Made by a program: the position numbers and the translations under genes. The notes beneath the pieces were generated by a model. It made no database searches. It worked only from the letters and a program-made list of their open reading frames with translations, and was not told the DNA's origin. From positions 145,766-209,765 of the forward strand of contig NZ_JACJTD010000007.1 of assembly GCF_014698505.1 (NCBI RefSeq): DNA of 64,000 nucleotides, given 5' to 3'. Below are positions 37,305 to 46,804 of this stretch, in pieces; position 1 is the first letter of the stretch; every line of letters begins with the position of its first letter. Source of the stretch: Nostoc foliaceum FACHB-393. GTDB lineage: Bacteria; Cyanobacteriota; Cyanobacteriia; Cyanobacteriales; Nostocaceae.

Positions 37305-38759
37305 ATGACCGACGTACTTGCAATGGGTGCAAACATAAAGCAGGAAGCTGTCCAATTACCGCTGGTAGCAGAAAATTTTGACAATTTTTGGGACAAAGAA
37401 ATCAGACCGTTATTTACAGATGAGTCTCTATCTTTCAGGGTGAGAACTCTTAACGGAAAATATGTCAAGTACGTCAACTTGGATAATGGAGCTACAACCA
37501 CTCCCTTTGCAAACCTCAAGCAGCATGTGGACGAAATGCTTGACACATATGGTAGTGTGCATCGAGGTTCTGGGCAAAAGTCCATCATCACTACACGAGA
37601 ATATGACGCTAGCCGGAACATCATTCGGGACTTTGTGGGATCATCTTTAGACAACTATGTAATCTTTGCGAAGAATACAACAGAAGCAATTAATGGAGCT
37701 GCTACACTTTGGGCAAAAAAACCTGGAAAAATCTTAGTTTCTGATATTGAGCATTCATCCAACCTGCTGCCTTGGGTTACTAGAGACGAAGTTGTGCAGT
37801 ACAGAACCCAGCAGGATGGAAGTGTAAGTGTTACAGAAATTGAAGATATCTTCAAGGCACACCAAAATCTCCCCGAAGCCGAACAAATTAAGTTAGTAAC
37901 TATTACAGGTGCTTCGACAATTACAGGTTACAGACCTCCGATTTACGAAATTGCAGCTTTAGCACATCGGTATGGTGCTAAAATATTTGCCGATGTGTGT
38001 CAGTTAATTCAGCATGAACGAGTCGATATGCGTGCAGATGATGACCCATGTCATTTAGATTTTGTGGCTTTCTCTGGACACAAGATGTATGCACCCTACG
38101 GAACTGGGGTTCTGCTGGGGCCAAAGGAATTTTTTGATAGTTCTTACCCTTATCAAATCGGCGGTGGAAATCTGCCTTATATCACTAGAAACCTAGAGAT
38201 CAAGCGTTTTTATACAGAACGGGCCCATGACCCTGGAACACCAAACGCTATGGGTGCGATCGCTATTGCCAAGGCGATTGAAATTATCGAAGCCCTAGGA
38301 CGCGATCGCATTGCTCAGTATGAACACTCTCTAGTTGAATTCACATATACACGGCTTCGGCTGGTTCCTGGAGTTAAATTACATATCCCAGGAGATGATT
38401 TAGCCCATGTTATTCCCTTTGATATTGATGGGTTTGATGGACGCTTAGTGGCAGAGATTCTGGCACAAGAATACGGCATTGGGGTTCGGGCTGGGGCTTT
38501 TTGCACTTATGAATATATTCGCAAACTCAAGAATGTTTCGGATGAGCAAGACTACGAGATTGCTCAGGAAGTAGACAGAGGAATTACGCGTAACATTCCT
38601 AGTATTATCCGAGCTAGCTTTGCTGTATATAATACATTTGAAGATTGCGATCGCTTTATAGATGCGATCGCTCAAATAGCTAAAAACGGATTAGCTCACT
38701 ATTTGCCCAGCTACACACAAGATGAAATAACTGGTGTTTGGACAGCAATAAACAGTTAG
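37305..38759 (+). CDS. Class V PLP enzyme, cysteine desulfurase-like
   Basis: The 484-residue protein has the fold type I layout of the SufS/CsdA/NifS family: NLDNGATTTPF (about residues 57-67), VSDIEHSSNLLPW, the PLP-binding lysine in FSGHKMYAPYGTGVL (K about 263), and a conserved cysteine in VRAGAFCTYEYI at the place of the SufS active-site Cys loop. The D-x-x-Q motif (ADVCQLIQHERVD) is kept. It could desulfurate cysteine or split sulfinate; the neighbours, a sulfite oxidase and a TSUP permease, favour release of sulfite. The start is ATG at 37305 rather than TTG at 37266. Confidence 0.82.
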   Translation: MTDVLAMGANIKQEAVQLPLVAENFDNFWDKEIRPLFTDESLSFRVRTLNGKYVKYVNLDNGATTTPFANLKQHVDEMLDTYGSVHRGSGQKSIITTREYDASRNIIRDFVGSSLDNYVIFAKNTTEAINGAATLWAKKPGKILVSDIEHSSNLLPWVTRDEVVQYRTQQDGSVSVTEIEDIFKAHQNLPEAEQIKLVTITGASTITGYRPPIYEIAALAHRYGAKIFADVCQLIQHERVDMRADDDPCHLDFVAFSGHKMYAPYGTGVLLGPKEFFDSSYPYQIGGGNLPYITRNLEIKRFYTERAHDPGTPNAMGAIAIAKAIEIIEALGRDRIAQYEHSLVEFTYTRLRLVPGVKLHIPGDDLAHVIPFDIDGFDGRLVAEILAQEYGIGVRAGAFCTYEYIRKLKNVSDEQDYEIAQEVDRGITRNIPSIIRASFAVYNTFEDCDRFIDAIAQIAKNGLAHYLPSYTQDEITGVWTAINS

Positions 38760-38794
38760 TCTCATCTCTTTTTCTCGCCAAAAGATATATGAAA

Positions 38795-38823
38795 GTAGGG
38801 GCACGGCAATGCCGTGCCCCTAC
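38795..38823. repeat. Dispersed palindrome, copy 2
   Basis: A perfect 29-base inverted repeat with arms GTAGGGGCACGGCA and TGCCGTGCCCCTAC and a single central A. It lies 31 bases before the start of the sulfite oxidase-like gene and could form an RNA hairpin within the cassette transcript. Confidence 0.9.
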
Positions 38824-38853
38824 CGAAAATTACAAATCATAGGGGGTAATAGC

Positions 38854-40140
38854 TTGAGCGATGAAAACCTCTTTGACCAGGAGGATTATCTACAAGCACG
38901 GGTTGATCAGTACATCTGGCAAAAAAGTACAGATGCAGGTATTCCACGCCAGCGCTTTCTAAAGATACTAACCACTATGGTTGGTGCAACAGCCATTGGA
39001 GGGTTAGCTAAACCTGCACCTGCACACAGTCAGGCAGCTGTTAAAACCAAGGGCAGCAAAATACTTAAGCCATTGCCACCAGGGTATATCTCTCATAGCA
39101 GAGGCACATTAGAGATGAACTGGGAAGCGATGTATGGGCGTGGTTATTTAGTACCAAATGATTGGTTCTATGTTCATAACCGCAGTACACCTCCTCAGTT
39201 TGACCCCTCTACATGGCGTTTGCAAATTCATGGAACTGGCGTTTCTGCCCCCTGCGAGTTTACCTATGATGAAATCATCGCTATGCCCTCCATCTCAGTC
39301 ACTTGTGCTATTGAGTGTGCTGCTAATGGTCGGCGCTTCTTTGAAGAGGCTTACAACACACCACTCTCTGGCGCACGATGGAGGCTTGGGGCTATTGGTG
39401 TGGCTGAGTGGACTGGTGTACCACTTGGCATATTATTAGAGCGGGCTGGACTGAAATCCACAGCAAAAGACGTACTCGTTGAGGGCGCAGATGTGGATTC
39501 GCTGGACTCAAAGGGGACGAATAAATCCAAGTTCAATAATGTAGTTCCGATTAGCAAGGCATTAGCAGATAACTCGCTTCTCGTCTATGCAATGAATGGA
39601 GAACCATTACCTCCAGATCACGGTCAGCCATGCCGTGCCTTATTTCCTGGTTGGGGAGGAAACGCCAACGTTAAATGGATTGAGCGGATTGAGGTTTCTG
39701 AAACACCGATATATACCCAGTGGGTAACGGAACAGATGGTATTGGTTGGTGCAGACTACCCAGCGATCGCCCCGTATAAAGGTAAGCTGATTACCTACCA
39801 AAATGTTAAGAGCGCCTTTGAGTTGGCTTGGCCAGCTACGCTTTCTGCTAGAACTCACTTACTACGTGGACGTTCTTGGTCTGGGAAAGGAAAGATTGTC
39901 CGTGTACAAGTTAGCCTGGATGGTGGTAAAACTTGGCAACTTGCACGATTGAGAGAACCAAACTTTCCATTTGCATGGGTACGGTGGGACATTGAGTGGA
40001 ACCCACTTCCTGGGAAATATTTTCTCCAAGCTATTGCTACTGACAATTTAGGTAATACACAACCGAGTACAGTTCCGTGGAATGATTCTGGATTACTCTA
40101 TGGAGGCGTTGTTAGTCATCCAGTGACAGTACAAGGTTAA
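38854..40140 (+). CDS. Sulfite oxidase-like molybdoenzyme
   Basis: The 428-residue protein has a Tat-like signal (PRQRFLKILTTMVGATAIGG, about residues 31-50, with R-Q-R in place of twin Arg), a molybdopterin domain whose Mo-binding Cys sits in VTCAIECAANGRRFF (about 149-163; compare CAGNRR/CSGNG in SorA/SoxC), and a C-terminal Mo-co dimerisation domain (KGKIVRVQVSLDGGKTW, VRWDIEWNPLPGKY, AIATDNLGNTQPS). It should oxidise sulfite to sulfate in the periplasm or lumen. The start is taken as TTG at 38854 after a site AGGGGG; the open frame from 38809 begins within the palindrome. Alternatively it acts on another S- or N-oxide. Confidence 0.85.
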   Translation: MSDENLFDQEDYLQARVDQYIWQKSTDAGIPRQRFLKILTTMVGATAIGGLAKPAPAHSQAAVKTKGSKILKPLPPGYISHSRGTLEMNWEAMYGRGYLVPNDWFYVHNRSTPPQFDPSTWRLQIHGTGVSAPCEFTYDEIIAMPSISVTCAIECAANGRRFFEEAYNTPLSGARWRLGAIGVAEWTGVPLGILLERAGLKSTAKDVLVEGADVDSLDSKGTNKSKFNNVVPISKALADNSLLVYAMNGEPLPPDHGQPCRALFPGWGGNANVKWIERIEVSETPIYTQWVTEQMVLVGADYPAIAPYKGKLITYQNVKSAFELAWPATLSARTHLLRGRSWSGKGKIVRVQVSLDGGKTWQLARLREPNFPFAWVRWDIEWNPLPGKYFLQAIATDNLGNTQPSTVPWNDSGLLYGGVVSHPVTVQG

Positions 40141-40181
40141 TCACAGCAAATCAGTTCTCTAGAAAAAGACCTATTCTATTT

Positions 40182-40973
40182 ATGATTGATTTTAGTTGGT
40201 TGATTTTAGTAACTGGAGGCCTAATATCTGGAGTCATAGCTGGACTTTTAGGAATAGGTGGCGGTATTATCACAATTCCTCTTTTAGTCACACTAGGTTA
40301 TACTCCCATTCAGGCGATCGCTACTAGTAGCCTTGCTATTGTGATTACTTCAATTTCTGGAAGTTTGCAAAATTGGTGGATGGGTTACTTTGACTTTAAA
40401 CGAGTAACTTATTTAGGAATTCCAGCTTTCCTAACTACTGGAATAGGTGTCTATTTTGCTAATAAAATTCCATCCTATATAATACTCTTTACATTTGGTA
40501 TCATACTACTTGCTAATATCTATTTGATTGAGCTTCGCAAGCAATTGGCTTTCAAGGAAATAGAGAATACAGCCCTAGTCTTTAACCCACTAGTTTCTAA
40601 AATTGGCACAGGGGGAGCAGCCGGAATTTTAGCAGGTTTGTTTGGCTTAGGTGGCGGTACGATTATGGTGCCACTGCAAATGTTACTACTGGGAGAAGAA
40701 ATTAAAGTAGCAATTCAGACTAGTTTGGGCGTGATTGTCATCACTGCTTTAGCTGCCTGTACAGGACACACATTAGAGGGAAATATTCTATTTGCTCAAG
40801 GTATAGTTTTGGGATGTGGCGGTCTTTTAGGTGTTCAAATGAGTACTCGCACATTACCAAAACTACCAGATTCTACTGTAAGCTTAGTGCTTCGTATCTT
40901 CTTAGGAATACTATCAATCTATATTTTTTGGGAAGCTTGGATAAACTATCAACAAATAATTACTAATTCGTAA
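40182..40973 (+). CDS. TSUP (TauE/SafE) family sulfite/sulfonate permease
   Basis: The 263-residue membrane protein shows the internal duplication of the TSUP family: GLLGIGGGIITIPLLVTLG (first half, about residues 22-40) and GLFGLGGGTIMVPLQMLLLG (second half, about 157-176), with about eight membrane helices. Members export sulfite, sulfoacetate or related organosulfur anions. It is 41 bases after the sulfite oxidase-like gene on the same strand, so it probably belongs to the same operon. Confidence 0.9.
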   Translation: MIDFSWLILVTGGLISGVIAGLLGIGGGIITIPLLVTLGYTPIQAIATSSLAIVITSISGSLQNWWMGYFDFKRVTYLGIPAFLTTGIGVYFANKIPSYIILFTFGIILLANIYLIELRKQLAFKEIENTALVFNPLVSKIGTGGAAGILAGLFGLGGGTIMVPLQMLLLGEEIKVAIQTSLGVIVITALAACTGHTLEGNILFAQGIVLGCGGLLGVQMSTRTLPKLPDSTVSLVLRIFLGILSIYIFWEAWINYQQIITNS

Positions 40974-41157
40974 TGACGATCGAGGACTCGCTACCGCTAC
41001 GCTAACGTAATTCGTAATTCGTAATTACATTTGTGGTTCGTTTTTATCCTCTGTGGTAAGTCGCAATCCCATATGTAAATTAAACTTGCACATTTGGGAT
41101 GTTCTCAAAACCAGTGAGAGGCTTGCTACTCACAATTACGAATTACGAATTATTATC

Positions 41158-42657
41158 TCAAGGTAGCCACCGCGGACGAAATCCGGCTAAGGGGAGTTGT
41201 TCTGGTCTAATTTCAACAGTCGCAGCATCGGCGATGGGCAACAAAGGCATTAACCACAGACTACTGGTTGCGATCGCATCTCCATCATCAGTTTTCAAAG
41301 TGTTTGGGGGTAATGATGCTGTCGTATTTGTTTGCGGTACTACTTGGTCAAATAACAAGCCTAAACCATCGGCAGATAAACTCATTTGCACATTCCGTTG
41401 AGCGGGAGGCAGTACTAGCAGTGGCTTCTGTTGCCCGGTTTTCAGATCGATTGCCACCACATAAGGCTGTTCTATGTATTGTTCCTTGGATACTAGCTGT
41501 GTCAGCAAGCAGTAGATGGTAGGTGAGGCAATATCAAATTGGCAGCTGAGAATTGAGCCTGTTGTTTTTAATAGTTGTTTCTGCACACCTTGGTTTGTCA
41601 CCAAAAACAAATCTCGTGTGTAATCTGTATTAAACTTTACCATCGCCGCTTGAGAGCCATCTTTGGAGAAAGCCTGTACCAAACCAAACTGCGGTAGAAA
41701 ATCTAGGGGTTTACTGGCATCACCTTGCAGTGGTAGGATAGCCGCTCCCTGTCCTTGGGCAACTGCTACGGCTTTACTATCTGGGGTGATCATAAAGTCT
41801 CCCCCAGGTTGGCTTTCCAAACGTTTAGGGGTGGGTTTTTCTGCTGAAGCGTCGCTGGTTGCTGGCATAAACCATAGTCCAAAGTCGCCGGGATTAGTTT
41901 TGTTTCCCCGCTGGATCACAATAGTTTGCCCATCAGGTGATAAGTCAAATTTCAGGTTTTGATAATCTTTGCTATCTAAAATCAGGTCAACTCTACCTGC
42001 TGGTTCTACTTCTTGTCCAGATTTACCAGAAACGCCTGTTGTCACTGTGTAAAGTTGGGCTGATAGTAAGTCTTGGTTATTGGTGGTACGAGCAGAAAAT
42101 AAAATTTTCTCCCCATCAGGAAACGACTCAAAGTCCATTACTATCAGGTCTTTGGGGGTAAGTAGCCTTTTTTGTTCTTCGGTTAAGTTGTAAAGAACTA
42201 ATCGTCCCTGTTCTTCTTGATCGGTTCCTATGTAAAGAATGACGCGATCGCGTGTGCGGAAGCTACCTGTAAAGGGCTGTATTACTCGATTTTTGCCTTC
42301 TTGCTCCGCAAACTGATCTTTGGCTCCCTGCAACTGCACTTTATAATTCGTGCCATAGGGTGCCGGTGTCACCAGTGTATAAACCATCCGCCGCCCTGCC
42401 CAACTGAATTTACCTGCTAGAGGTGGCTCGATTTTCAAGTTCTCCTCTACACTTTTTACTTCCATTGGGCGACTGAAGGTGAGGGTGAAGGAGTTATCTT
42501 CTGCCCCAATTTGTTGATTTTGCCAAGTAAATTCCCGGACACGAGCAGTTATTACATCACCTTGCAATACAAGTAACCCAATCAGCACACTCAGCAGTAG
42601 CATCAGTGCGATCGCTATGCGATCCAGTGGTTGGATAAATGCTTTAGATTTAGTCAT
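41158..42657 (-). CDS. Membrane-anchored Ig-like plus beta-propeller protein
   Basis: The 499-residue protein has an N-terminal membrane anchor (IAIALMLLLSVLIGLLVLQG, about residues 13-32), an Ig-like domain of the SbsA type (about 45-140; DNSFTLTFSRPMEVKSVEENL) and a C-terminal TolB/WD40-like propeller (about 150-470; FPDGEKILFSARTTNNQDL, LSPDGQTIVIQRGNK, ITPDSKAVAVAQGQ). It is probably an extracytoplasmic protein of unknown job. It is convergent with the TSUP gene. Confidence 0.75.
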   Translation of the reverse strand: MTKSKAFIQPLDRIAIALMLLLSVLIGLLVLQGDVITARVREFTWQNQQIGAEDNSFTLTFSRPMEVKSVEENLKIEPPLAGKFSWAGRRMVYTLVTPAPYGTNYKVQLQGAKDQFAEQEGKNRVIQPFTGSFRTRDRVILYIGTDQEEQGRLVLYNLTEEQKRLLTPKDLIVMDFESFPDGEKILFSARTTNNQDLLSAQLYTVTTGVSGKSGQEVEPAGRVDLILDSKDYQNLKFDLSPDGQTIVIQRGNKTNPGDFGLWFMPATSDASAEKPTPKRLESQPGGDFMITPDSKAVAVAQGQGAAILPLQGDASKPLDFLPQFGLVQAFSKDGSQAAMVKFNTDYTRDLFLVTNQGVQKQLLKTTGSILSCQFDIASPTIYCLLTQLVSKEQYIEQPYVVAIDLKTGQQKPLLVLPPAQRNVQMSLSADGLGLLFDQVVPQTNTTASLPPNTLKTDDGDAIATSSLWLMPLLPIADAATVEIRPEQLPLAGFRPRWLP

Positions 42658-42723
42658 TTGTCGTTAAACGTTGGGCATTGGGAATTGGGCATTAGGCATT
42701 GGTCATCAACAAATGACTAATGA

Positions 42724-43497
42724 CTAATAACTATAAGGATTCTGTGGTTGAGGAATTTTTTTGAAAGAGGTAGCGGCAATGGTAAGTTGGCGTTTACCTG
42801 CCAAATTTTCTGTCACCATTTGTCCTTCAACTTCCAGCCAGGTATCAGGGGAGTAACGCTCTTGATTATTTTGTAGTTTAACGGGCAATCCCACAGGGTA
42901 AGCATCTGCTGCACAGCAAGTTAAGACAAATCGTGCTAAAAACAAATATTCTTTTCCTATATCCGGCGGGTGGATCACAAATCCCTGCACCTTGACTTTT
43001 TGCCCTGTATATGCATCTGGCTCTGGATAGACATTGACGGTGCGTACCCAGTCTACAAGCGATCGCTCTTCTGGACGAACAGTAACCCGAAAAGCTTGGG
43101 GTTTAACACGTGTGCTTCCCAATAAATCAGATGTCACACCCCTTTGGAGTGCTTTGTCACTAGCAAAAACTTGCGGTGTAATGATAAAACCCAGAATTGC
43201 CGTAGTCAACAACAAAGCACTGCCCCAACCAGGGGGAAATAAACTAATATGCTGGGTGTTTGGCGTAACATTACGGCGACGCCTTTGCCAAAGTTCCTGC
43301 ATCTTGAAGAAACCAATAATGATGAAACTGATACCAGCCACAATCACTAACCAAAAGTAATTTGGGTGAATCAACAGGTTCAGCTTGTTAGTTAACCAAT
43401 ATCTCAACATCAAAACGCCCCAAGCTGTAATTGCTAAAGCATCCAGCCAAGGGAGTAACTGATTTGGAATTTTAGATTTGGGATTTTTGTTAGCCAT
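42724..43497 (-). CDS. DUF1980/TIGR03943 permease-associated protein
   Basis: The 257-residue membrane protein has two N-terminal helix pairs (about residues 12-65 and 88-110), then an extracytoplasmic domain with VKVQGFVIHPPDIGKEYLFLARFVLTCCAADAYPVGL in two blocks (CC motif at about 192-193) and DTWLEVEGQM. This is the DUF1980 (YcgQ/TIGR03943) family, always paired with a DUF318 permease. It is 76 bases downstream of the permease gene on the same strand. Transported substrate unknown. Confidence 0.85.
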   Translation of the reverse strand: MANKNPKSKIPNQLLPWLDALAITAWGVLMLRYWLTNKLNLLIHPNYFWLVIVAGISFIIIGFFKMQELWQRRRRNVTPNTQHISLFPPGWGSALLLTTAILGFIITPQVFASDKALQRGVTSDLLGSTRVKPQAFRVTVRPEERSLVDWVRTVNVYPEPDAYTGQKVKVQGFVIHPPDIGKEYLFLARFVLTCCAADAYPVGLPVKLQNNQERYSPDTWLEVEGQMVTENLAGKRQLTIAATSFKKIPQPQNPYSY

Positions 43498-43573
43498 TTC
43501 TCATTAGTCATTAGTCATTAGTTATTGGTCATTAGTCATAAGAAAGGAGAAATGACAAATGACAAATATTTTT

Positions 43574-44641
43574 TTAAAAGACGTGCAAGTTCAGGAAAAG
43601 AGTGAACAAAAATGTCAGTTGTGCTGCTAAAGCAAATAAGTAAAAGATAGTTTTGGGTTTAAAAATAGATAACATCAAACCAACACTTTTGATGTCAATC
43701 ATTGGCCCAAACACCAGAAATGCCAACAATGAACCGCTGCTAAAGGTTGAGGCAAAAGATAAGGCGAAGAAAGAATCGACTGTAGAACAAATTGACACCA
43801 CTACTGCTAATATCAGCATGACCACAATTGAGCTAATGGGGCCAGCCCCCAAACTGAGAATTAATTCGCGGGGAGCTAGGACTTGAATAGCAGCAGCGAT
43901 CGCACTTCCTAAAATCATTACTCCGCCCAATTCCCGCAATTCTTGGATGCTATTATCCACTACTAAGCGCAGTTTATCTGCAAGCGGTTTACTGGCAGTA
44001 GAAATTATGGTAGGCGGTACCACATTAGGATCTATCCGCACAGGTATACCTGCTTTTCCTCCTAAGATATAAGTCCCCGATTGCAAGAGATTCGGTACTG
44101 TTGCTTCCTCTTGTACTTGGTAACGCTTACCACGGCGTTTGGTTTCAGGTTGTGCGGGTGGATTATACTTCAAATAACGAGCGATCGCGGGTTGGACTAT
44201 GGGATTTAAGTCCTTTTGAAAACTGAAAACAAACCCGATAATTGTGGCTATTGCTAGAGAAAATACGACTCGTAAGACTACTATTTCTGGCTGATCTCGA
44301 AATGCTGTCCAAGTTGCCCAAATTACAACTGGGTTAATTGTTGGTGCTGCTAGCAAAAAACCAATTGCGACTGGTGTGGGTACTCCCTGAATTAGGAACC
44401 GCCGCGCTACCGGTACATTCCCGCACTCACACACCGGAAATAAAAAGCCGATCATGCTGCCAACTAAAGCACCTAACAGCGGATTTTTGGGCATTCTTTC
44501 TACTAATTTGCGCTCATCAACAAAAAATAGCAGCAAACTGGAGAATAAAACCCCAAGAAGCAAAAAAGGCATCGCCTCGACTAGCAGACTTAAAAATAGC
44601 GTAAAACCATTGTTCAATTGATTCATGGGCGTCGCAGTCAA
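43574..44641 (-). CDS. DUF318/ArsP-like permease
   Basis: The 355-residue protein has two blocks of membrane helices with the family motifs GSMIGFLFPVCECGNVPVARRFL (about residues 62-84) and VSICSTVDSFFALSFASTF (about 283-301), plus GVPTPVAIGFLLAAPTINPVVIWATW. It is the permease half of the YcgR/YcgQ-type pair (PF03773). The Cys-x-Cys motif suggests handling of a metal or metalloid, but no substrate is proven. It lies upstream of the DUF1980 gene. Confidence 0.88.
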   Translation of the reverse strand: MTATPMNQLNNGFTLFLSLLVEAMPFLLLGVLFSSLLLFFVDERKLVERMPKNPLLGALVGSMIGFLFPVCECGNVPVARRFLIQGVPTPVAIGFLLAAPTINPVVIWATWTAFRDQPEIVVLRVVFSLAIATIIGFVFSFQKDLNPIVQPAIARYLKYNPPAQPETKRRGKRYQVQEEATVPNLLQSGTYILGGKAGIPVRIDPNVVPPTIISTASKPLADKLRLVVDNSIQELRELGGVMILGSAIAAAIQVLAPRELILSLGAGPISSIVVMLILAVVVSICSTVDSFFALSFASTFSSGSLLAFLVFGPMIDIKSVGLMLSIFKPKTIFYLFALAAQLTFLFTLFLNLHVF

Positions 44642-45366
44642 AAGCGGTTTTGAGTTTTAGGGTTCTGCCTAGTCATTCTATCGAAATGGGGATCAAAAGC
44701 AGTTCGGGAAAATTAAACATTATTTAAGTAGCAAGTTGTTCTACGTTGGAACTAACGCTTAAGCGCTACAAACCTTTGCTTCAGCCAAGATAGTGATATT
44801 TACCTGAGTGCATTTACTGACGATGACCATTTCTAAGATTGTCTAAGTTCAGAAATTGTTCCATTCTAGAGGGCAAGTAGCTGCATAGATGATTTTAAAT
44901 TACCTATGTTTATACTTACAGTAATTTGCTGGATAAGATATTAGCTTGGCTGTATTTTCATCAAGTATTCACAGTTATTCAACATTTGGGGATCGCTCTT
45001 GGTTGCTACTATCATTAATTTTGTGTAGTTCTGGCAAAATGTAATCTGAGCTTTGGTTGATTTTGTACTATAAAAACTCTAAAAATGCAAGACCAAAATT
45101 TAGCAAACATGGTAAATTCTGATAACTCTTTTGTCTAAAAATCACCATTAGGGTATAAACCTGGACGGTAGCCAGTACAACGGAGAATCCGCGGGGTGAG
45201 CTAGCACGATTGGGGAAACCCCTATGAGTGACTGACTTCGCGTCTTCCAATGGTGTTAGTCGCAAGTCCCTAAGCCTCAGAAGGAGTATGAAAATCTATA
45301 TCCCCGACTTCTTTAAGAATTCGGGGATATAGTTCACTAGTTCATGATTACTTTGTGCAATCACTG
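44642..45366. other. Gene-free region with a GC-rich island
   Basis: No gene is supported. AT-rich sequence is interrupted at about 45160-45250 by a GC-richer segment that includes GGGGAAACCCC and the motif tagcacgattggggaaaccc. The minus-strand open frame over 45068-45265 crosses this but has no family likeness. The island may be the relic of an insertion or a structured RNA. Confidence 0.5.
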
Positions 45367-46431
45367 TTAATTACGTTTTGGTGGAGTTCCCCAAATCTTG
45401 ATTTGTTGATCAAATCCGCCACTGGCAAGAATTTTACCATTGGGACTAAAAGCGATCGCACTCACCCAATCTGTATGCCCACTTAGTGTATTTATTAACT
45501 CACCTGTAGCTAAATCCCACACCTTAATCCCATCTCTGCCGGCACTAGCAAGGGTTTGTCCATCGGGGTTAATGGCGATCGCATTCACCCAGTTATTATG
45601 TCCTGTAAGGGTGCGGACTAATTCTCCAGTATTAATATTCCACAGTTTGACTGTGCGATCGCGGCTAGCACTAACTAATTGTCCATCTGGTGTAAAGATA
45701 ACAGCGCTAACACCATTAGAATGAGCTGCCAATTCACTGATTAATTTACCAGTACTCAAATTCCACAGCTTGATTACACCCTTATTGTCACCACTAGCCA
45801 ATGTCTGTCCATCAGGACTAATGGCTAGGGTATAAATCAAATTATCAAAGCGTACTAGAGTCCCTAGAGGGCGTTGCTGTAGCAAATCCCATATCCGAAT
45901 CCCATCCAAAGCTCCACTGATGAGAACTTTACTATCAGGAGATACTGCTAAAGATAATACGTTACTGGTATGTCCTACAAAAGAGCGGCTAAATTTAAAA
46001 TTCTTCAGACTCCAGAGGTTAATCGTATTGTCATTACTACAGCTAACGAGGGTTTGCCCATCTGGCGAAATCACTAAAGATTCTACGGCTGTTTTGTGTG
46101 CTTTGTTAATATCTGCCAACTTTTTGCCATTTGCTGGATTCCAGAGGCGAATTATACCTTCGTTTTCTGCACCTCCACTCACCAGAATTCTGCTATCTGG
46201 ACTGAAAGCGAGAGATTTAACAGTTCCGTTATGTCCTCTGAGTGTGTAAAGTAGTTGGGCATTACCAAAGCTACTGGTAGTTTGGGAGTTTGGCGTTACT
46301 TCGATGGCAGCATGAGCTTGATGAATGTAAAACCCTTCCCATGTAGTCACTGGGAGGGCAACAGCTGCCATAAATGCCAGAATAATATCCGGCCGCAGAA
46401 AATTAGGCCCACCTCTTCCCTCACTCCTCAC
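45367..46431 (-). CDS. WD40 repeat protein
   Basis: The 354-residue protein has a hydrophobic N-terminal segment (IILAFMAAVALPVTTWEGFY, about residues 17-36) and a seven-bladed WD40 propeller (about 60-350), each blade near the pattern L-x-GH-x-V-x-S-x-AFSPDGQ-x-LASG-x-x-IKLWD. It is a protein-binding platform, possibly secreted or membrane-bound. The 5' end is uncertain: the open frame begins with GTG inside a ctccctcactcctcac repeat, and a later start is possible. Substrate or partner unknown. Confidence 0.85.
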   Translation of the reverse strand: MRSEGRGGPNFLRPDIILAFMAAVALPVTTWEGFYIHQAHAAIEVTPNSQTTSSFGNAQLLYTLRGHNGTVKSLAFSPDSRILVSGGAENEGIIRLWNPANGKKLADINKAHKTAVESLVISPDGQTLVSCSNDNTINLWSLKNFKFSRSFVGHTSNVLSLAVSPDSKVLISGALDGIRIWDLLQQRPLGTLVRFDNLIYTLAISPDGQTLASGDNKGVIKLWNLSTGKLISELAAHSNGVSAVIFTPDGQLVSASRDRTVKLWNINTGELVRTLTGHNNWVNAIAINPDGQTLASAGRDGIKVWDLATGELINTLSGHTDWVSAIAFSPNGKILASGGFDQQIKIWGTPPKRN

Positions 46432-46507
46432 ACTTTTTCCTCACTTTTTATAGATACGGTTACCCCAATACATTTTGCAGAGTTATTAAGTAATAACTCT
46501 GCACTTC

Positions 46508-46804
46508 CTAAAGAGGTGGTTTTTTCTTAGAAACGCTTAACATTGGTAAAGGCGCACTAGAAGAACGAGTGGGCAAATAATGTTGCACTACAGGCTCCTC
46601 TGGGAGAGGACGACGCTGCTGGATACGCCACAACTTAAAGCCGAGCGCTATTCCTGCCGTTCCCAAACCAAAAGCAAACAACGACCAGCTATCATTAAAT
46701 CCACCAATCAGGGCATCTATAACGCCCATCGTCATAAATACACTGATTAGTGGCTCTTTTCGGTAGGTTGACTTCAAAAAACGAGGTAATACAGCATTCA
46801 TCAC
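46508..46804 (-). CDS. Small conserved membrane protein
   Basis: A 98-residue protein with one or two hydrophobic segments (ISVFMTMGVIDALIGGF, about residues 20-36, and WSLFAFGLGTAGIALGFKLW, about 40-59) and a basic, Pro-rich C-terminus (SVSKKKPPL). It lies 76 bases upstream of the WD40 gene on the same strand. Function unknown. Confidence 0.65.
   Translation of the reverse strand: MMNAVLPRFLKSTYRKEPLISVFMTMGVIDALIGGFNDSWSLFAFGLGTAGIALGFKLWRIQQRRPLPEEPVVQHYLPTRSSSAPLPMLSVSKKKPPL

Noticed and set aside
37142..37654. 170-residue minus-strand open frame
   Set aside because: It overlaps the well-supported class V PLP enzyme gene in antisense and lacks family likeness.
46420..46436. ACTCCTCACAC string, like the Yfr1 RNA core
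   Set aside because: It lies at the beginning of the WD40 gene within a ctccctcactcctcac repeat and has no flanking stem loops.
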